Positions 14,724 to 23,347 of a stretch of 32,676 nt of DNA are shown piece by piece. The notes beneath the pieces were generated by a model. The model was not told where the DNA came from. It did no database searches and saw only the letters and a program-made list of their open reading frames with translations. The stretch is taken from contig JAGCPH010000045.1 of assembly GCA_017645275.1 (NCBI GenBank), positions 1-32,676 of the forward strand, read 5' to 3'. How positions within the stretch are numbered: position 1 is the stretch's first letter; each line of letters begins with the position of its first letter. Source of the DNA: Bacteroidales bacterium. Its GTDB lineage: Bacteria; Bacteroidota; Bacteroidia; Bacteroidales; F082. The position numbers and the translations under genes are program-made.

Positions 14724-14731
14724 TATTTTTG
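14724..14731 (+). promoter_or_regulatory. -7 promoter element for the arginine deiminase gene
   Basis: TATTTTTG then CA, 22 nt before the start codon. The sequence from here to the ATG closely resembles the xerD leader. Confidence 0.55.
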
Positions 14732-14753
14732 CAGAAATTTTAAAAATTACTTT

Positions 14754-15995
14754 ATGGATTATTTTCGATGCATAAAACCATGTGTTGAATCAGAGATTGG
14801 AAAATTAGACTATGTCATGCTGCATGCTCCGGGTGCGGAAATCGAGCACATGACACCGGAAAACGCTCACAAATTTCTTTTCAGTGACATTTTAAATTCG
14901 CGTGAAGCGTTGGAAAACTACAAGAACTTCGAAGGAAGTCTTAAAAAAGTCACCAACGTATTGTATTTCAAGGATTTATTAGTTGATATCTTAAAGAAAA
15001 ACGACGTAAGGGAAAGCCTCGTCAGCCGTATCTGCGAGAGGGAGAACCTGCAGTATCTCAAGGAGTTGCTGCTCGGTTTCGATGTTGAGAAGCTTGCCAA
15101 AGTGCTTATAGAAGGCTATGACAACCCGTCATTGAAAGAGCGTTATATCTTCCCTCCTATCCCTAACCTGTTCTTCATGCGCGATGCATCGTTCACGATG
15201 TACAACAACGTGATGATCAGCAAGATGGCCACCGATGTCCGCGACCGCGAGACCATGATTTTGGATGCCATTTTCAAGCATTCCTCGATTATTGACGTGG
15301 AGGCCATCCATCCTGTGGAGCGTTACGCTATGAACGGCATCGGCCGTGTGGAAGGTGGCGACGTCGAGATAGCACGTCACGACATAATTTTGAGCGGATG
15401 CGGGGCAAGAACCAGCAAGGAAGGCATCGATGCAATGTTGGAACACCTAAGAAGTCTCGGGGGTGTGCGTCACCTTATCATGCAGCAACTGCCACTCGAG
15501 CCCGACTCGTTCATCCACCTCGACATGGTATTCACATTCCTCGACAAAGACCGTTGCATGGCATATAAGCCTGTGATCATGAGCGACAATTTCAAGACCG
15601 TTCATTTCGAGGTCTGCGGACATGATTACACCAAAGTCTCCGAAGAGAAGAACCTCATAGAGGCATTAGGCAAACTTGGAATGAACCTCGAGCCTATTTT
15701 CTGCGGCGGTGGCGATGATTATGCAGGTCCACGCGAGCAATGGCACAGCGGAGCCAACTTCTTCGCATTCGCCCCTGGCAAGGTGTTGGGATATGCTAGA
15801 AACTACAACACTATTGAGGCTTTGAACAAGAACGGATTCAACGTGCTTCCTGCTGCTGATGTGGCATCAGGGAAACTCAACCCAGACAACTTCAAACGCT
15901 GTGTCGTCGCGTTTGAAGGCAACGAGTTGTCACGTGGCGGCGGCGGTGCACGATGCATGACGATGCCGCTGGTGAGGCAAGCAGTGAATTGGTAA
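14754..15995 (+). CDS. arcA: Arginine deiminase
   Basis: This 413-residue enzyme hydrolyses arginine to citrulline and ammonia. All catalytic landmarks of bacterial arginine deiminase are visible: PNLFFMRDAS with Asp144 (137-146), EGGDVE with Glu200 and Asp203 (200-205), and FIHLDMVFT with His255 (253-261). The C-terminal RGGGGARCMTMP carries the nucleophile Cys401. Length and order match ArcA rather than the shorter dimethylarginine hydrolases. It is a single-gene unit with its own promoter and a strong terminator. No carbamate kinase, ornithine carbamoyltransferase or arginine/ornithine antiporter is nearby, so ATP gain from arginine would need genes elsewhere. Acid protection by ammonia or citrulline supply are alternatives. 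Confidence 0.92.
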   Translation: MDYFRCIKPCVESEIGKLDYVMLHAPGAEIEHMTPENAHKFLFSDILNSREALENYKNFEGSLKKVTNVLYFKDLLVDILKKNDVRESLVSRICERENLQYLKELLLGFDVEKLAKVLIEGYDNPSLKERYIFPPIPNLFFMRDASFTMYNNVMISKMATDVRDRETMILDAIFKHSSIIDVEAIHPVERYAMNGIGRVEGGDVEIARHDIILSGCGARTSKEGIDAMLEHLRSLGGVRHLIMQQLPLEPDSFIHLDMVFTFLDKDRCMAYKPVIMSDNFKTVHFEVCGHDYTKVSEEKNLIEALGKLGMNLEPIFCGGGDDYAGPREQWHSGANFFAFAPGKVLGYARNYNTIEALNKNGFNVLPAADVASGKLNPDNFKRCVVAFEGNELSRGGGGARCMTMPLVRQAVNW

Positions 15996-15999
15996 TAAT

Positions 16000-16032
16000 A
16001 AAAAAGAATCGCTCTAAGAGCGATTCTTTTTT
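16000..16032. terminator. Bidirectional rho-independent terminator
   Basis: A 15-bp stem (16000-16014 with 16018-16032) has a TAA loop and A/T tracts on both ends. It ends the arginine deiminase transcript on the plus strand and the small exported-protein transcript on the minus strand. The minus-strand gene's stop codon lies in the loop. Confidence 0.93.
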
Positions 16033-16271
16033 ATTACAAAGTAGCCAGCGCCAAGTGCCGTCAGGATTAGAAGTCCCGAGCCGATGGGCGCCGACTCGTT
16101 GAGACCCGAGCCTATGGTCGAGTTTGGCATCAGCAGTCCAATCTCGTTGGGGTCGGTCATCCTATCATTATATACATCGTTATAATAATTATTGAAGAAG
16201 CCGTCACGCTGGGCGTAAGCGCTCAAAGCCATTACCATTATGATTGCGATTGTGAATAATATCTTTTTCAT
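16014..16271 (-). CDS. Small exported protein with C-terminal hydrophobic tail
   Basis: The 85-residue product has a signal peptide (MKKILFTIAIIMVMALSAYAQ, cleaved after about residue 20). A polar middle rich in Asn, Asp and Tyr follows. The C-terminus is tripartite: SAPIGSGLL, a hydrophobic run (about residues 64-80) and a basic KKNR end. The same plan, small residues then helix then basic tail, is shared by membrane-retained sorting signals such as PEP-CTERM or LPxTG. The IGSGL element occurs twice (STIGSGL and APIGSGL). It lies 24 nt downstream of the 2083-residue surface protein and appears to share its transcript. I recall similar IGSGLLIL-type tails in Bacteroidales proteins but know no named family or function. 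Confidence 0.78.
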   Translation of the reverse strand: MKKILFTIAIIMVMALSAYAQRDGFFNNYYNDVYNDRMTDPNEIGLLMPNSTIGSGLNESAPIGSGLLILTALGAGYFVIKKNRS

Positions 16272-16295
16272 ATTTCGTATATTTTATTCTGTTTG

Positions 16296-19200
16296 TTATC
16301 GGATGATCATTTTCTGAGTCTTTCCATTCAATTTGAAAATATAAACTCCCATTTGCGGTGCGGCTATTGTTTGAACGCCGCTGACACGTTGGGTCGAGAC
16401 GAGACGTCCCAGTACGTCGTAAACCTCAAGAGTTCCCTCGCCGATGACGATGATATCGCAGCCTGATTGGTAGGCAAATATATCAGAGCTTGTCGAAGGG
16501 CCTCCATCATATTCGAGTCGCAGCACAAAACGGTCGAGGCGGTCGGCCAGTGAGCCTATGAATGTGTAACTGTCTTCCACAAGCATATCGATATCGTTGC
16601 CTGTGAGTTTGTCGACGAGATGCAAGTAGCTGAAGTCGCCTTCATATTTCAGATTGATGGTGTATTGACCCATTGTCTTGGCCTCAAAACCGAGGTTTAT
16701 GAGTTTGGTGTTGTCGTTCATATCTGCTATGGCAAAGTCCTCACCGTCGCTGATGACGTAAACCATCGGGATGTCGGCGTTGCGATGCTCTATCTTGTTG
16801 AGACCCCTGCCCTCTTTGAAGAACACATAAGCCACATCGGAGTATTTGGAGTTCTTGACCATAAACATGATATTGTCGTCGCCCGATTTTGCAGACGGAC
16901 CTTGATGGTCGGTATCGGTGAATACGAGATTCTGTCCGTTGGCATTGGCTTTTGCTTGCACCAAAATACCAGTGTTTGGCTTGATAGCCGTAGTGTTGTC
17001 GATGCCGGCACTCCAAGCGCCAGATTCCGTAAGGGTGTAGAAGCCGTCTTCGAGCCAGGTGTTCGGGATAGCAGCGTTTACACCTTTATATATATTATGC
17101 GGATATGGGTTTCCGATAAGGTTAAAACCTTTGAAACGGTTGTCAGTGCAGGCATATGACAGCGGATATGAGACCTCACCCACGTTGATATCGCCATTAA
17201 ACTCGATGTTGGCCGCTGTCGAGCGATAGAGATAACCTCGTCCGTTGGTGAGGTTTTCAAAGATATTGTCCTCGTTCCTGTATTCCTGCCACATCACAGA
17301 AGGCTCATCGAATCGGTATACATTATGTGTGCCCATGACAAAGTCTTCGATAGCGATATTGTCGACTGGCGAAGATATCGCGTACCATGCGTTGGAAGTC
17401 TTTGCCACTGAAGCAGTTGTTGATTTTTTCATGGTAGCTTTCACTGAATTGTTCACCTTAAGCTGGCCACCGTCGGCGATGGTGAGTTTGCCAAATTTCT
17501 GGGCTTTGCCAGCAGTATTTATCGTGTCGGTATTTATCACAATCTGGTTAGCCTCAGCCACAACGCCTTCAGGAATATTCACATTAGCGTTGATGATGAC
17601 ATTGTCATCACCATCGGGCGTGCCGTTGCCCCACATATCCGGGTCATTCCAGTCACCAGAGGTGATGCCAGAGCCGCTTCCGAAGGAATTGTCGAACACC
17701 TGGACTTTGACATCGTCAATATACCAGTCGAAATTCGGGTTGTTGTTCGCCCACCAATAGTCGAAGCGGATAATAATATCCTTACCGATATATTCATCCA
17801 AATCGACAAAGAATTGATGCCAATAGCGTTTCGGGCCGAAGCTCCACCAGGTATAATCGAAGTTTTCGCCATGGTCAGACGAAACCATGACCTGCATGGA
17901 GCCATAGCTGATGTTTTGGCCGCTGATGGCACTTGGGCCATAGTCGCAGTAGTCCCAGAAACTAAGTTTGGCAGAATAGGCGTTCTCGTCGATGTGCATC
18001 TCAGGCGTCAAAACCGAGGTGCTGCCATGATAATCATCGCTGTTGTTGTACATACCGTGGTTGCCGGGGCGTTCATCCCATGACGGGCCTTCAGCGGGCG
18101 CGAAACTCCATGGATAGTAGTAATCCAGGTTGTAATTATATTGGTTGCAACGCATCCAGCCGTCAGGCATTCCCGAGGTGCCTTCGAAGTCTTCGAAAAA
18201 TGGATGATTCTTATCGACCGTGATTTTCTCACCGCCAGTAAAGAAATAGCTCTCATCCGACCAGTCGCTTTGGTGCTCTGAGTCGCAAAATGCCCTCACC
18301 TGCCAATAATACATCGAATTGGTCTGCAGTCCTGTGATGGTCCATCTTTGTTTTCTTGACTCAGGCATTGCATCGGTCAGGACGATATTTTCAGCAGGAT
18401 ATTCGTATTCGGTCGACAACCTATAGCGAATCTGCCAGCGTGTCTCCTCGCCTGTTTGGTACCATTCGAGTTTGGCGCTAGTCCCCATATGTGTCAGGCA
18501 CATCCATGGTTCTGGAGCGGAGCAACCTGTGGTTGTAGTAAAGGTTTCCGAAACCCAATCGCTGTAGCCGTCGTCAACTGTTGGGCAAGAGTTCATGCCG
18601 CAATGCTCACGAATCCGGCATTGGTATTCCACACCTGACTCCAGACCTGAAAGTCGGAAAATGATCTCGCTGCCTTCGCCATTTAAAAATTCCATTTCAG
18701 TTGGTGTAATCCATTCAGCATCTGAGGTTTTCTTATATTGGAAGTCCCAGTCACTTTCGATGTCGCCATACCAACGAAGTTCTGCATAAGTGTTTTTAAC
18801 GGTGCTTGCATAGAAAATATCTGGTGCCGGACAAGCCTCGCCAGTGGTCAGGCTCGCATAATCGTCGCTCCACTCGCTGTAGTCGCCGTTGCCGCAGTTG
18901 GCACGCACGTAATAATAATATGTGGTGTTGGCATTGAGGCAAGTCAAATAATAATATCTGTATGGAGTGCCCGCATTCACCAATGTATTCTCAAATTCCA
19001 CATCGACGATGGTACCGTTTTCAGGATTGAATGTTTCGTCGGTGCTGTATGAAACCTGATAGTTGCATTGACTCAAGTCGCGAGACTTCCATCTTATCTC
19101 AGCTTCGTGAGCATGGGTATATTGTGTGCTCAGATCAAGAGGCTGGCGGCATGTCGGGGCGACAGAAATTTCGATGTCGTCGATATAGTAAGTGACACTA

Positions 19201-22200
19201 CCGCCATAACGCAATGCGATATAATTGCCTTCGCCAGTCCAGTTGTCGAAATAGAATTCGAATTGCTTGTAGTTAGAATTGCTAATACTTGTACTAGTGC
19301 CTATCACCGATTGGAATGTCGACATGTCATCCGGATCGGTCATCACACCCGCATACAGATAATCATAATAATAGCTGCTTGAACCCGCTTTTGCCCAGAA
19401 TGTCAATTGCATGGTACTGATCGGATGCTCGTCGGTGTCTACTGCAGGCAGCACCAATGTGGCAGCATAGTCGGTGTTTTTCTTTATCTGAAGATAATGG
19501 TTGCCGGAATGGGCGCTACTGCTTTCATAGATATATGGATAGGTGCCATTGCTGAAATGCCAGCATGTCGGGGCGACGTGGCCTGTGGCGTCATCGTCGA
19601 AGTCGTGGCTATAAGGGAGGGCAACGAAACCGCAATCGGTGGTGAAGTTATCGGACTCTACCCAGTCGCTGTAGTTGTCGCCGCCGCAGTTTGTGCGCAC
19701 CCGTGCTTGGTATGTCGTATTTGCCAGCAGGTTGCTGAAGCTGTACGAAGGTGTTTCGCTTACTGCGACAGGCTCGCTCCATTCGGCGTCGGCGGTTTTC
19801 TTGTATTGGACTTGCCAAGATGTAGTCTCGCTGCCTGGAGTCCAAGTTAAAACGGCAGAATGTGCAGTGATATCGCTGAATTGCGGATTAGCTGGCGCGA
19901 AACAGATGTTATTAGCAGTCAATGCGATATCGTCGACATAGATTTGATTATAACTGCTCGCTCTCTCGCATTTTAAAGCGATAAAACGACCAGAGCCCGC
20001 GTAAGTGTCAAAACTTACTGTGTATTCCGCGTATTCATTGGAAGCAATGGTCACATCCTCAATTTTTACAAAAGTTGAAGCGTCTTCAGGGTCAGTCATG
20101 ACACCCACTGACAATGGTTCGTTGGTGCCACTGCCCAACTTCGCATAGAACGACAGTTGCAGCATCCTGACGTCAGCATTCATCTCCGGCAAAACAGCTA
20201 TCTGGTTCAATGCCGTGTAATTGTATAGCCTCATAAAGAACAAGCAATTGTAATCGGAATGGGCATTGCTGCCCATCACATACGGATAGTCGGTGTAACT
20301 TGGATCTTCTGCATCGTTGATTTTTGTCCAGCATTGTGGCAATCCGGCGCTTGAGCCCGTTGCATCGCTGTCAAAGTCATGTGTATAAGGAATATTTGCA
20401 AGGCCACAAGGAGTGGTGAAGCCTCCTGACAGCCAGCTACTTACATCGCCGCTTCCGCAGTCGGCCTGCACACGCACCTGATATGTTGTATTTGCCAATA
20501 GGTTGTTCAAAGTGCATGTCGGGGTGTTTTCAACAGGAATAGAAGCGCTCCATTCTGCGGCAGCAGCCGTTTTATACTGCACATTCCAATTGGTCTCGTC
20601 ATCACCGGCGGTCCAAGTCAGTGTGGCGGTGCCCGAACCTTGGCTGATATTTAAACCTATAGGCTTCAGGCATGTCGGAGCCGTGCCAGGCGTGTAGCTG
20701 AAGGTGGTTTTAGGGATGAATTGGTAGCGGCTATAGCTTGAATAGCTGTATGCAGGCGCTTCCATGCCACCATAAGCGCTATATCCTGTGGTGGCAGCAC
20801 CGTACCAATAGACGGTAACGTCATTTCCAGGATTGGATTGGTCAAAACCGATCAGCAAATCGCCTCCCATATATTGATAAGGATTATTGAGAGTGATCTC
20901 CATCTTGTTGTTGCCGACTGTGAGACTGCCGGAATATACAGAAGTCATTTCCGACCAATCGAAGAATGCCGAGTTCTCAAAGACCGTCACGCCATCCAAT
21001 TCTCTGATGAGAATATCAAATGTGGCGCTCCCGAAATTGGCCGTCTCAACACCAGCATAGAAAGTCAGCTTGTTGATATTGGCATACAACAAATCAGTCA
21101 AAGCCGATGCCGGGATGATAAACTGGCTTTTTGTGACATAACTCACGTAATAACCGTAAAACGGAACGTACATGTTGTAATTTGTCTCATCGTCGCTCAC
21201 TGTGAGTTCGTATTTCGGGGCAAAGGTGCAGATATAGCTCCAATCGCTGAAAATCGTTTCAGCACAAACAGCGCGCACATAAGCATAGTATGGCGTATTA
21301 GTGGTAAGACCCTCCAAAGTGTATGGGTTAGTGTTGACAGTGATTATAGTGCCGTTTTCCGGTGCAAAATTCGCTGTTGTAGAATAAGAAATCTGCCATT
21401 GTGATTCATTGCTTCCCCGCTGCCATATCAAAGTGGCAGTGCTCGGAGAAACGCTGGTCGCACGCAAATTTGAAGGAGCAAAACACTCGGTTGTCATACT
21501 CACCTCTTCACTCCAATCACTGAAGTCGCCAGCACCACAAACGGCACGGACACGGGCATAATAGGTAACGCCTGTTGACAGATTTTCCTTGATGTAATAT
21601 TGCGTCGTAACTGTTTCTGGTGTAACATCATCAGGATCAAAGCCTTGCTGATCGGAAAAAGCCACCTGCCATGCTGTTTCAGCGCCAACAGAGATCCAAG
21701 AAAAATAAACCTGATTACACGTCGCCTGACTGCCGCTGATAGTCGGAGTGTAACACCCTACTTCAAAATCACATACATCGCTCCAGTCGCTGTAATGCTC
21801 ACCGTTGTTATAGTTTCCACGGACATAGGCATGATATGTGACACCCGACTCCAGCCCCGTAATGGTGTAAGGCTTGGTTGCGGTGTTAGCGACAGAAGGA
21901 GTAGTACCTGCGTTAGGAACAGTTGAGCTTGTGGTGTAATATATATCCCAATGGTCCTGACCTGTTCGAGCACTCCAGTCAAGTGTGGCGGTACTTGAAG
22001 TATAAGTTGTCAGCACCAAATTCTTCGGTTTTGGATAAGCCGAATACTCTTCAAAATTAAAGTCATCAATATACAGACCGGTGTATGAAGCATTATATTC
22101 ATACTTTATGGCGATATACTTCGTATTTGGATCGAAAGTCTGGCTAAAAAACGTCCATTGGCCATTGGTAGTCGTTATTTCATCGCCAAAAGTAAAGTCG

Positions 22201-22547
22201 TTAACTCCATTTCCAGTGGTTGAGTAACCAACCCTAAAAGGCTTTGGATAACTTGCTGCACTACTTTTGTAATAAAATTCAACTGCCAATCCATTAGTGG
22301 CGGCACTCAATTCCGGCGATATAAGATATTGAGGATCAGGACTTTTATAAAACATAAATCCACATTCGCCTGAATGTCCGCTTGCAGCGATTCCTGTACT
22401 AAACGATGAAGACAGCATCGTCCACCCTTCGGTTGTCAAGTCGTGGTTCTCAAACCCGTATTCATACGGCAATGTTTTCTGCGCACTAGCCATCCAAGGC
22501 AGTCCGAAAGCCAGAATTAATAAAAACAGTAAAGATTTTCTTTTCAT
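16296..22547 (-). CDS. Giant secreted fibronectin-III / choice-of-anchor J protein with type IX sorting domain
   Basis: The 2083-residue protein (about 225 kDa) has a signal peptide ending near SAQ (residue 23). It then has a MAM-like/choice-of-anchor J domain (about 25-165). I count eight fibronectin-III-like modules, starting near residues 170, 262, 353, 625, 881, 1132, 1238 and 1340. Further anchor-J-type domains begin near 717 (IPYTHDFD), 975 (LPYSHDFD) and 1447 (HPFFEDFEG). A beta-rich domain with SGDWNDPDMW follows near 1618. The C-terminal residues (about 2010-2083, with VYDVLGRLV, GVYIFKLNG and TQKMIIR) are a type A sorting domain of the type IX secretion system. The protein should therefore reach the cell surface or medium. 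Most modules share a paired-cysteine plan (C.AP at the start, CG.G..S.W near the end). No protease or glycosidase motif was seen, so adhesion or binding is an inference. Confidence 0.9.
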   Translation of the reverse strand: MKRKSLLFLLILAFGLPWMASAQKTLPYEYGFENHDLTTEGWTMLSSSFSTGIAASGHSGECGFMFYKSPDPQYLISPELSAATNGLAVEFYYKSSAASYPKPFRVGYSTTGNGVNDFTFGDEITTTNGQWTFFSQTFDPNTKYIAIKYEYNASYTGLYIDDFNFEEYSAYPKPKNLVLTTYTSSTATLDWSARTGQDHWDIYYTTSSTVPNAGTTPSVANTATKPYTITGLESGVTYHAYVRGNYNNGEHYSDWSDVCDFEVGCYTPTISGSQATCNQVYFSWISVGAETAWQVAFSDQQGFDPDDVTPETVTTQYYIKENLSTGVTYYARVRAVCGAGDFSDWSEEVSMTTECFAPSNLRATSVSPSTATLIWQRGSNESQWQISYSTTANFAPENGTIITVNTNPYTLEGLTTNTPYYAYVRAVCAETIFSDWSYICTFAPKYELTVSDDETNYNMYVPFYGYYVSYVTKSQFIIPASALTDLLYANINKLTFYAGVETANFGSATFDILIRELDGVTVFENSAFFDWSEMTSVYSGSLTVGNNKMEITLNNPYQYMGGDLLIGFDQSNPGNDVTVYWYGAATTGYSAYGGMEAPAYSYSSYSRYQFIPKTTFSYTPGTAPTCLKPIGLNISQGSGTATLTWTAGDDETNWNVQYKTAAAAEWSASIPVENTPTCTLNNLLANTTYQVRVQADCGSGDVSSWLSGGFTTPCGLANIPYTHDFDSDATGSSAGLPQCWTKINDAEDPSYTDYPYVMGSNAHSDYNCLFFMRLYNYTALNQIAVLPEMNADVRMLQLSFYAKLGSGTNEPLSVGVMTDPEDASTFVKIEDVTIASNEYAEYTVSFDTYAGSGRFIALKCERASSYNQIYVDDIALTANNICFAPANPQFSDITAHSAVLTWTPGSETTSWQVQYKKTADAEWSEPVAVSETPSYSFSNLLANTTYQARVRTNCGGDNYSDWVESDNFTTDCGFVALPYSHDFDDDATGHVAPTCWHFSNGTYPYIYESSSAHSGNHYLQIKKNTDYAATLVLPAVDTDEHPISTMQLTFWAKAGSSSYYYDYLYAGVMTDPDDMSTFQSVIGTSTSISNSNYKQFEFYFDNWTGEGNYIALRYGGSVTYYIDDIEISVAPTCRQPLDLSTQYTHAHEAEIRWKSRDLSQCNYQVSYSTDETFNPENGTIVDVEFENTLVNAGTPYRYYYLTCLNANTTYYYYVRANCGNGDYSEWSDDYASLTTGEACPAPDIFYASTVKNTYAELRWYGDIESDWDFQYKKTSDAEWITPTEMEFLNGEGSEIIFRLSGLESGVEYQCRIREHCGMNSCPTVDDGYSDWVSETFTTTTGCSAPEPWMCLTHMGTSAKLEWYQTGEETRWQIRYRLSTEYEYPAENIVLTDAMPESRKQRWTITGLQTNSMYYWQVRAFCDSEHQSDWSDESYFFTGGEKITVDKNHPFFEDFEGTSGMPDGWMRCNQYNYNLDYYYPWSFAPAEGPSWDERPGNHGMYNNSDDYHGSTSVLTPEMHIDENAYSAKLSFWDYCDYGPSAISGQNISYGSMQVMVSSDHGENFDYTWWSFGPKRYWHQFFVDLDEYIGKDIIIRFDYWWANNNPNFDWYIDDVKVQVFDNSFGSGSGITSGDWNDPDMWGNGTPDGDDNVIINANVNIPEGVVAEANQIVINTDTINTAGKAQKFGKLTIADGGQLKVNNSVKATMKKSTTASVAKTSNAWYAISSPVDNIAIEDFVMGTHNVYRFDEPSVMWQEYRNEDNIFENLTNGRGYLYRSTAANIEFNGDINVGEVSYPLSYACTDNRFKGFNLIGNPYPHNIYKGVNAAIPNTWLEDGFYTLTESGAWSAGIDNTTAIKPNTGILVQAKANANGQNLVFTDTDHQGPSAKSGDDNIMFMVKNSKYSDVAYVFFKEGRGLNKIEHRNADIPMVYVISDGEDFAIADMNDNTKLINLGFEAKTMGQYTINLKYEGDFSYLHLVDKLTGNDIDMLVEDSYTFIGSLADRLDRFVLRLEYDGGPSTSSDIFAYQSGCDIIVIGEGTLEVYDVLGRLVSTQRVSGVQTIAAPQMGVYIFKLNGKTQKMIIR

Positions 22548-22624
22548 TTTATAAGATTTATTTGTTTGATTTTCAATGATTTAATTTTCAAATGATTAAA
22601 AATGTTCTCACATTTCATCACCTG

Positions 22625-22632
22625 CAAAAATA
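22625..22632 (-). promoter_or_regulatory. -7 promoter element for the giant surface protein
   Basis: The minus strand reads TATTTTTG then CA, 78 nt before the start codon. That leaves an unusually long leader of about 70 nt compared with 20-30 nt elsewhere in this window. The 146-bp gap otherwise holds no gene. Confidence 0.5.
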
Positions 22633-22693
22633 TCTTGAAAAAAACAAATAAAATAAGGAGAAAACTCCTCAATTTCTGAAAAGATATCAACAA

Positions 22694-23347
22694 TCAGCTG
22701 ATCAATCCGACTCTGAAGGCATACAAGATTAGCTCGTTGGTCGACTTCACTCCCACTTTGGCGAACACGGTGCTCTTCATGTTTTCTACGCTGTGTGGTG
22801 TGACGTTCATCTCCTCTGCTATCTGTTTGGCGTTCAATCCGTTAGCACATAGTGTCACGAGTTCCATCTCGCGCCGCGTAAGGCTTTTCATGGTTTCATA
22901 ATCGGCTTTCAGGTCGTCTTCGATGCGCATCAATCCCTCGCCGGTGTAGTCGTGACCTTGCATCACCGAGTTGAGCACCACGGCGATCTCCTCCGGGTTG
23001 ACGCTCTTACTCATAAATCCGTTGACACCGGCATCCATCAGCTGCTTGAGGATGGCGCCGCCCGCCTCACCCGAGAGTATCACAATCTTAACGTCCAGAT
23101 GAAGACGTTTCACGGCAGCGATGACATCCATGCCTGTGCCGTCGGGGAGCACATAATCGAGCAACACCAGATCGATGTCTTTGCCATGTTTCTCTAGGAA
23201 ATCAACGGCCTGAGCCACATTCTCGGATTCCGCCAGAATCCTGTGTTTGATGTCGGAACCGCCCAACGTCATGCGGATGCCGAGCCTGCAAACGGGCTGA
23301 TCCTCAACAATAAGTATTCGAATCTCTTTATCAATCTTTTCCATCAT
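22694..23347 (-). CDS. NarL/FixJ-family response regulator
   Basis: This 217-residue two-component regulator has a receiver domain (about 9-125). Its acidic pair is Glu15 and Asp16, the phosphoacceptor Asp64 is in LLDYVLPDG, Ser92 is in ILSGEA, and Lys114 is in FMSKSV. A LuxR-type helix-turn-helix (about 152-217) follows, with LTRREMELVTLCANGLNAKQ and NVTPHSVENM. The gene's ATGA start overlaps the stop of the sensor kinase by 4 nt, so the two are translationally coupled and almost surely a cognate pair. Its targets are unknown. The linked transporter and beta-galactosidase are candidates. Confidence 0.93.
   Translation of the reverse strand: MMEKIDKEIRILIVEDQPVCRLGIRMTLGGSDIKHRILAESENVAQAVDFLEKHGKDIDLVLLDYVLPDGTGMDVIAAVKRLHLDVKIVILSGEAGGAILKQLMDAGVNGFMSKSVNPEEIAVVLNSVMQGHDYTGEGLMRIEDDLKADYETMKSLTRREMELVTLCANGLNAKQIAEEMNVTPHSVENMKSTVFAKVGVKSTNELILYAFRVGLIS

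Noticed and set aside
16296-22547. Gene fusion or assembly error behind the 6.2-kb frame
   Set aside because: The frame is continuous with an ordered domain series, signal peptide at one end and sorting domain at the other.
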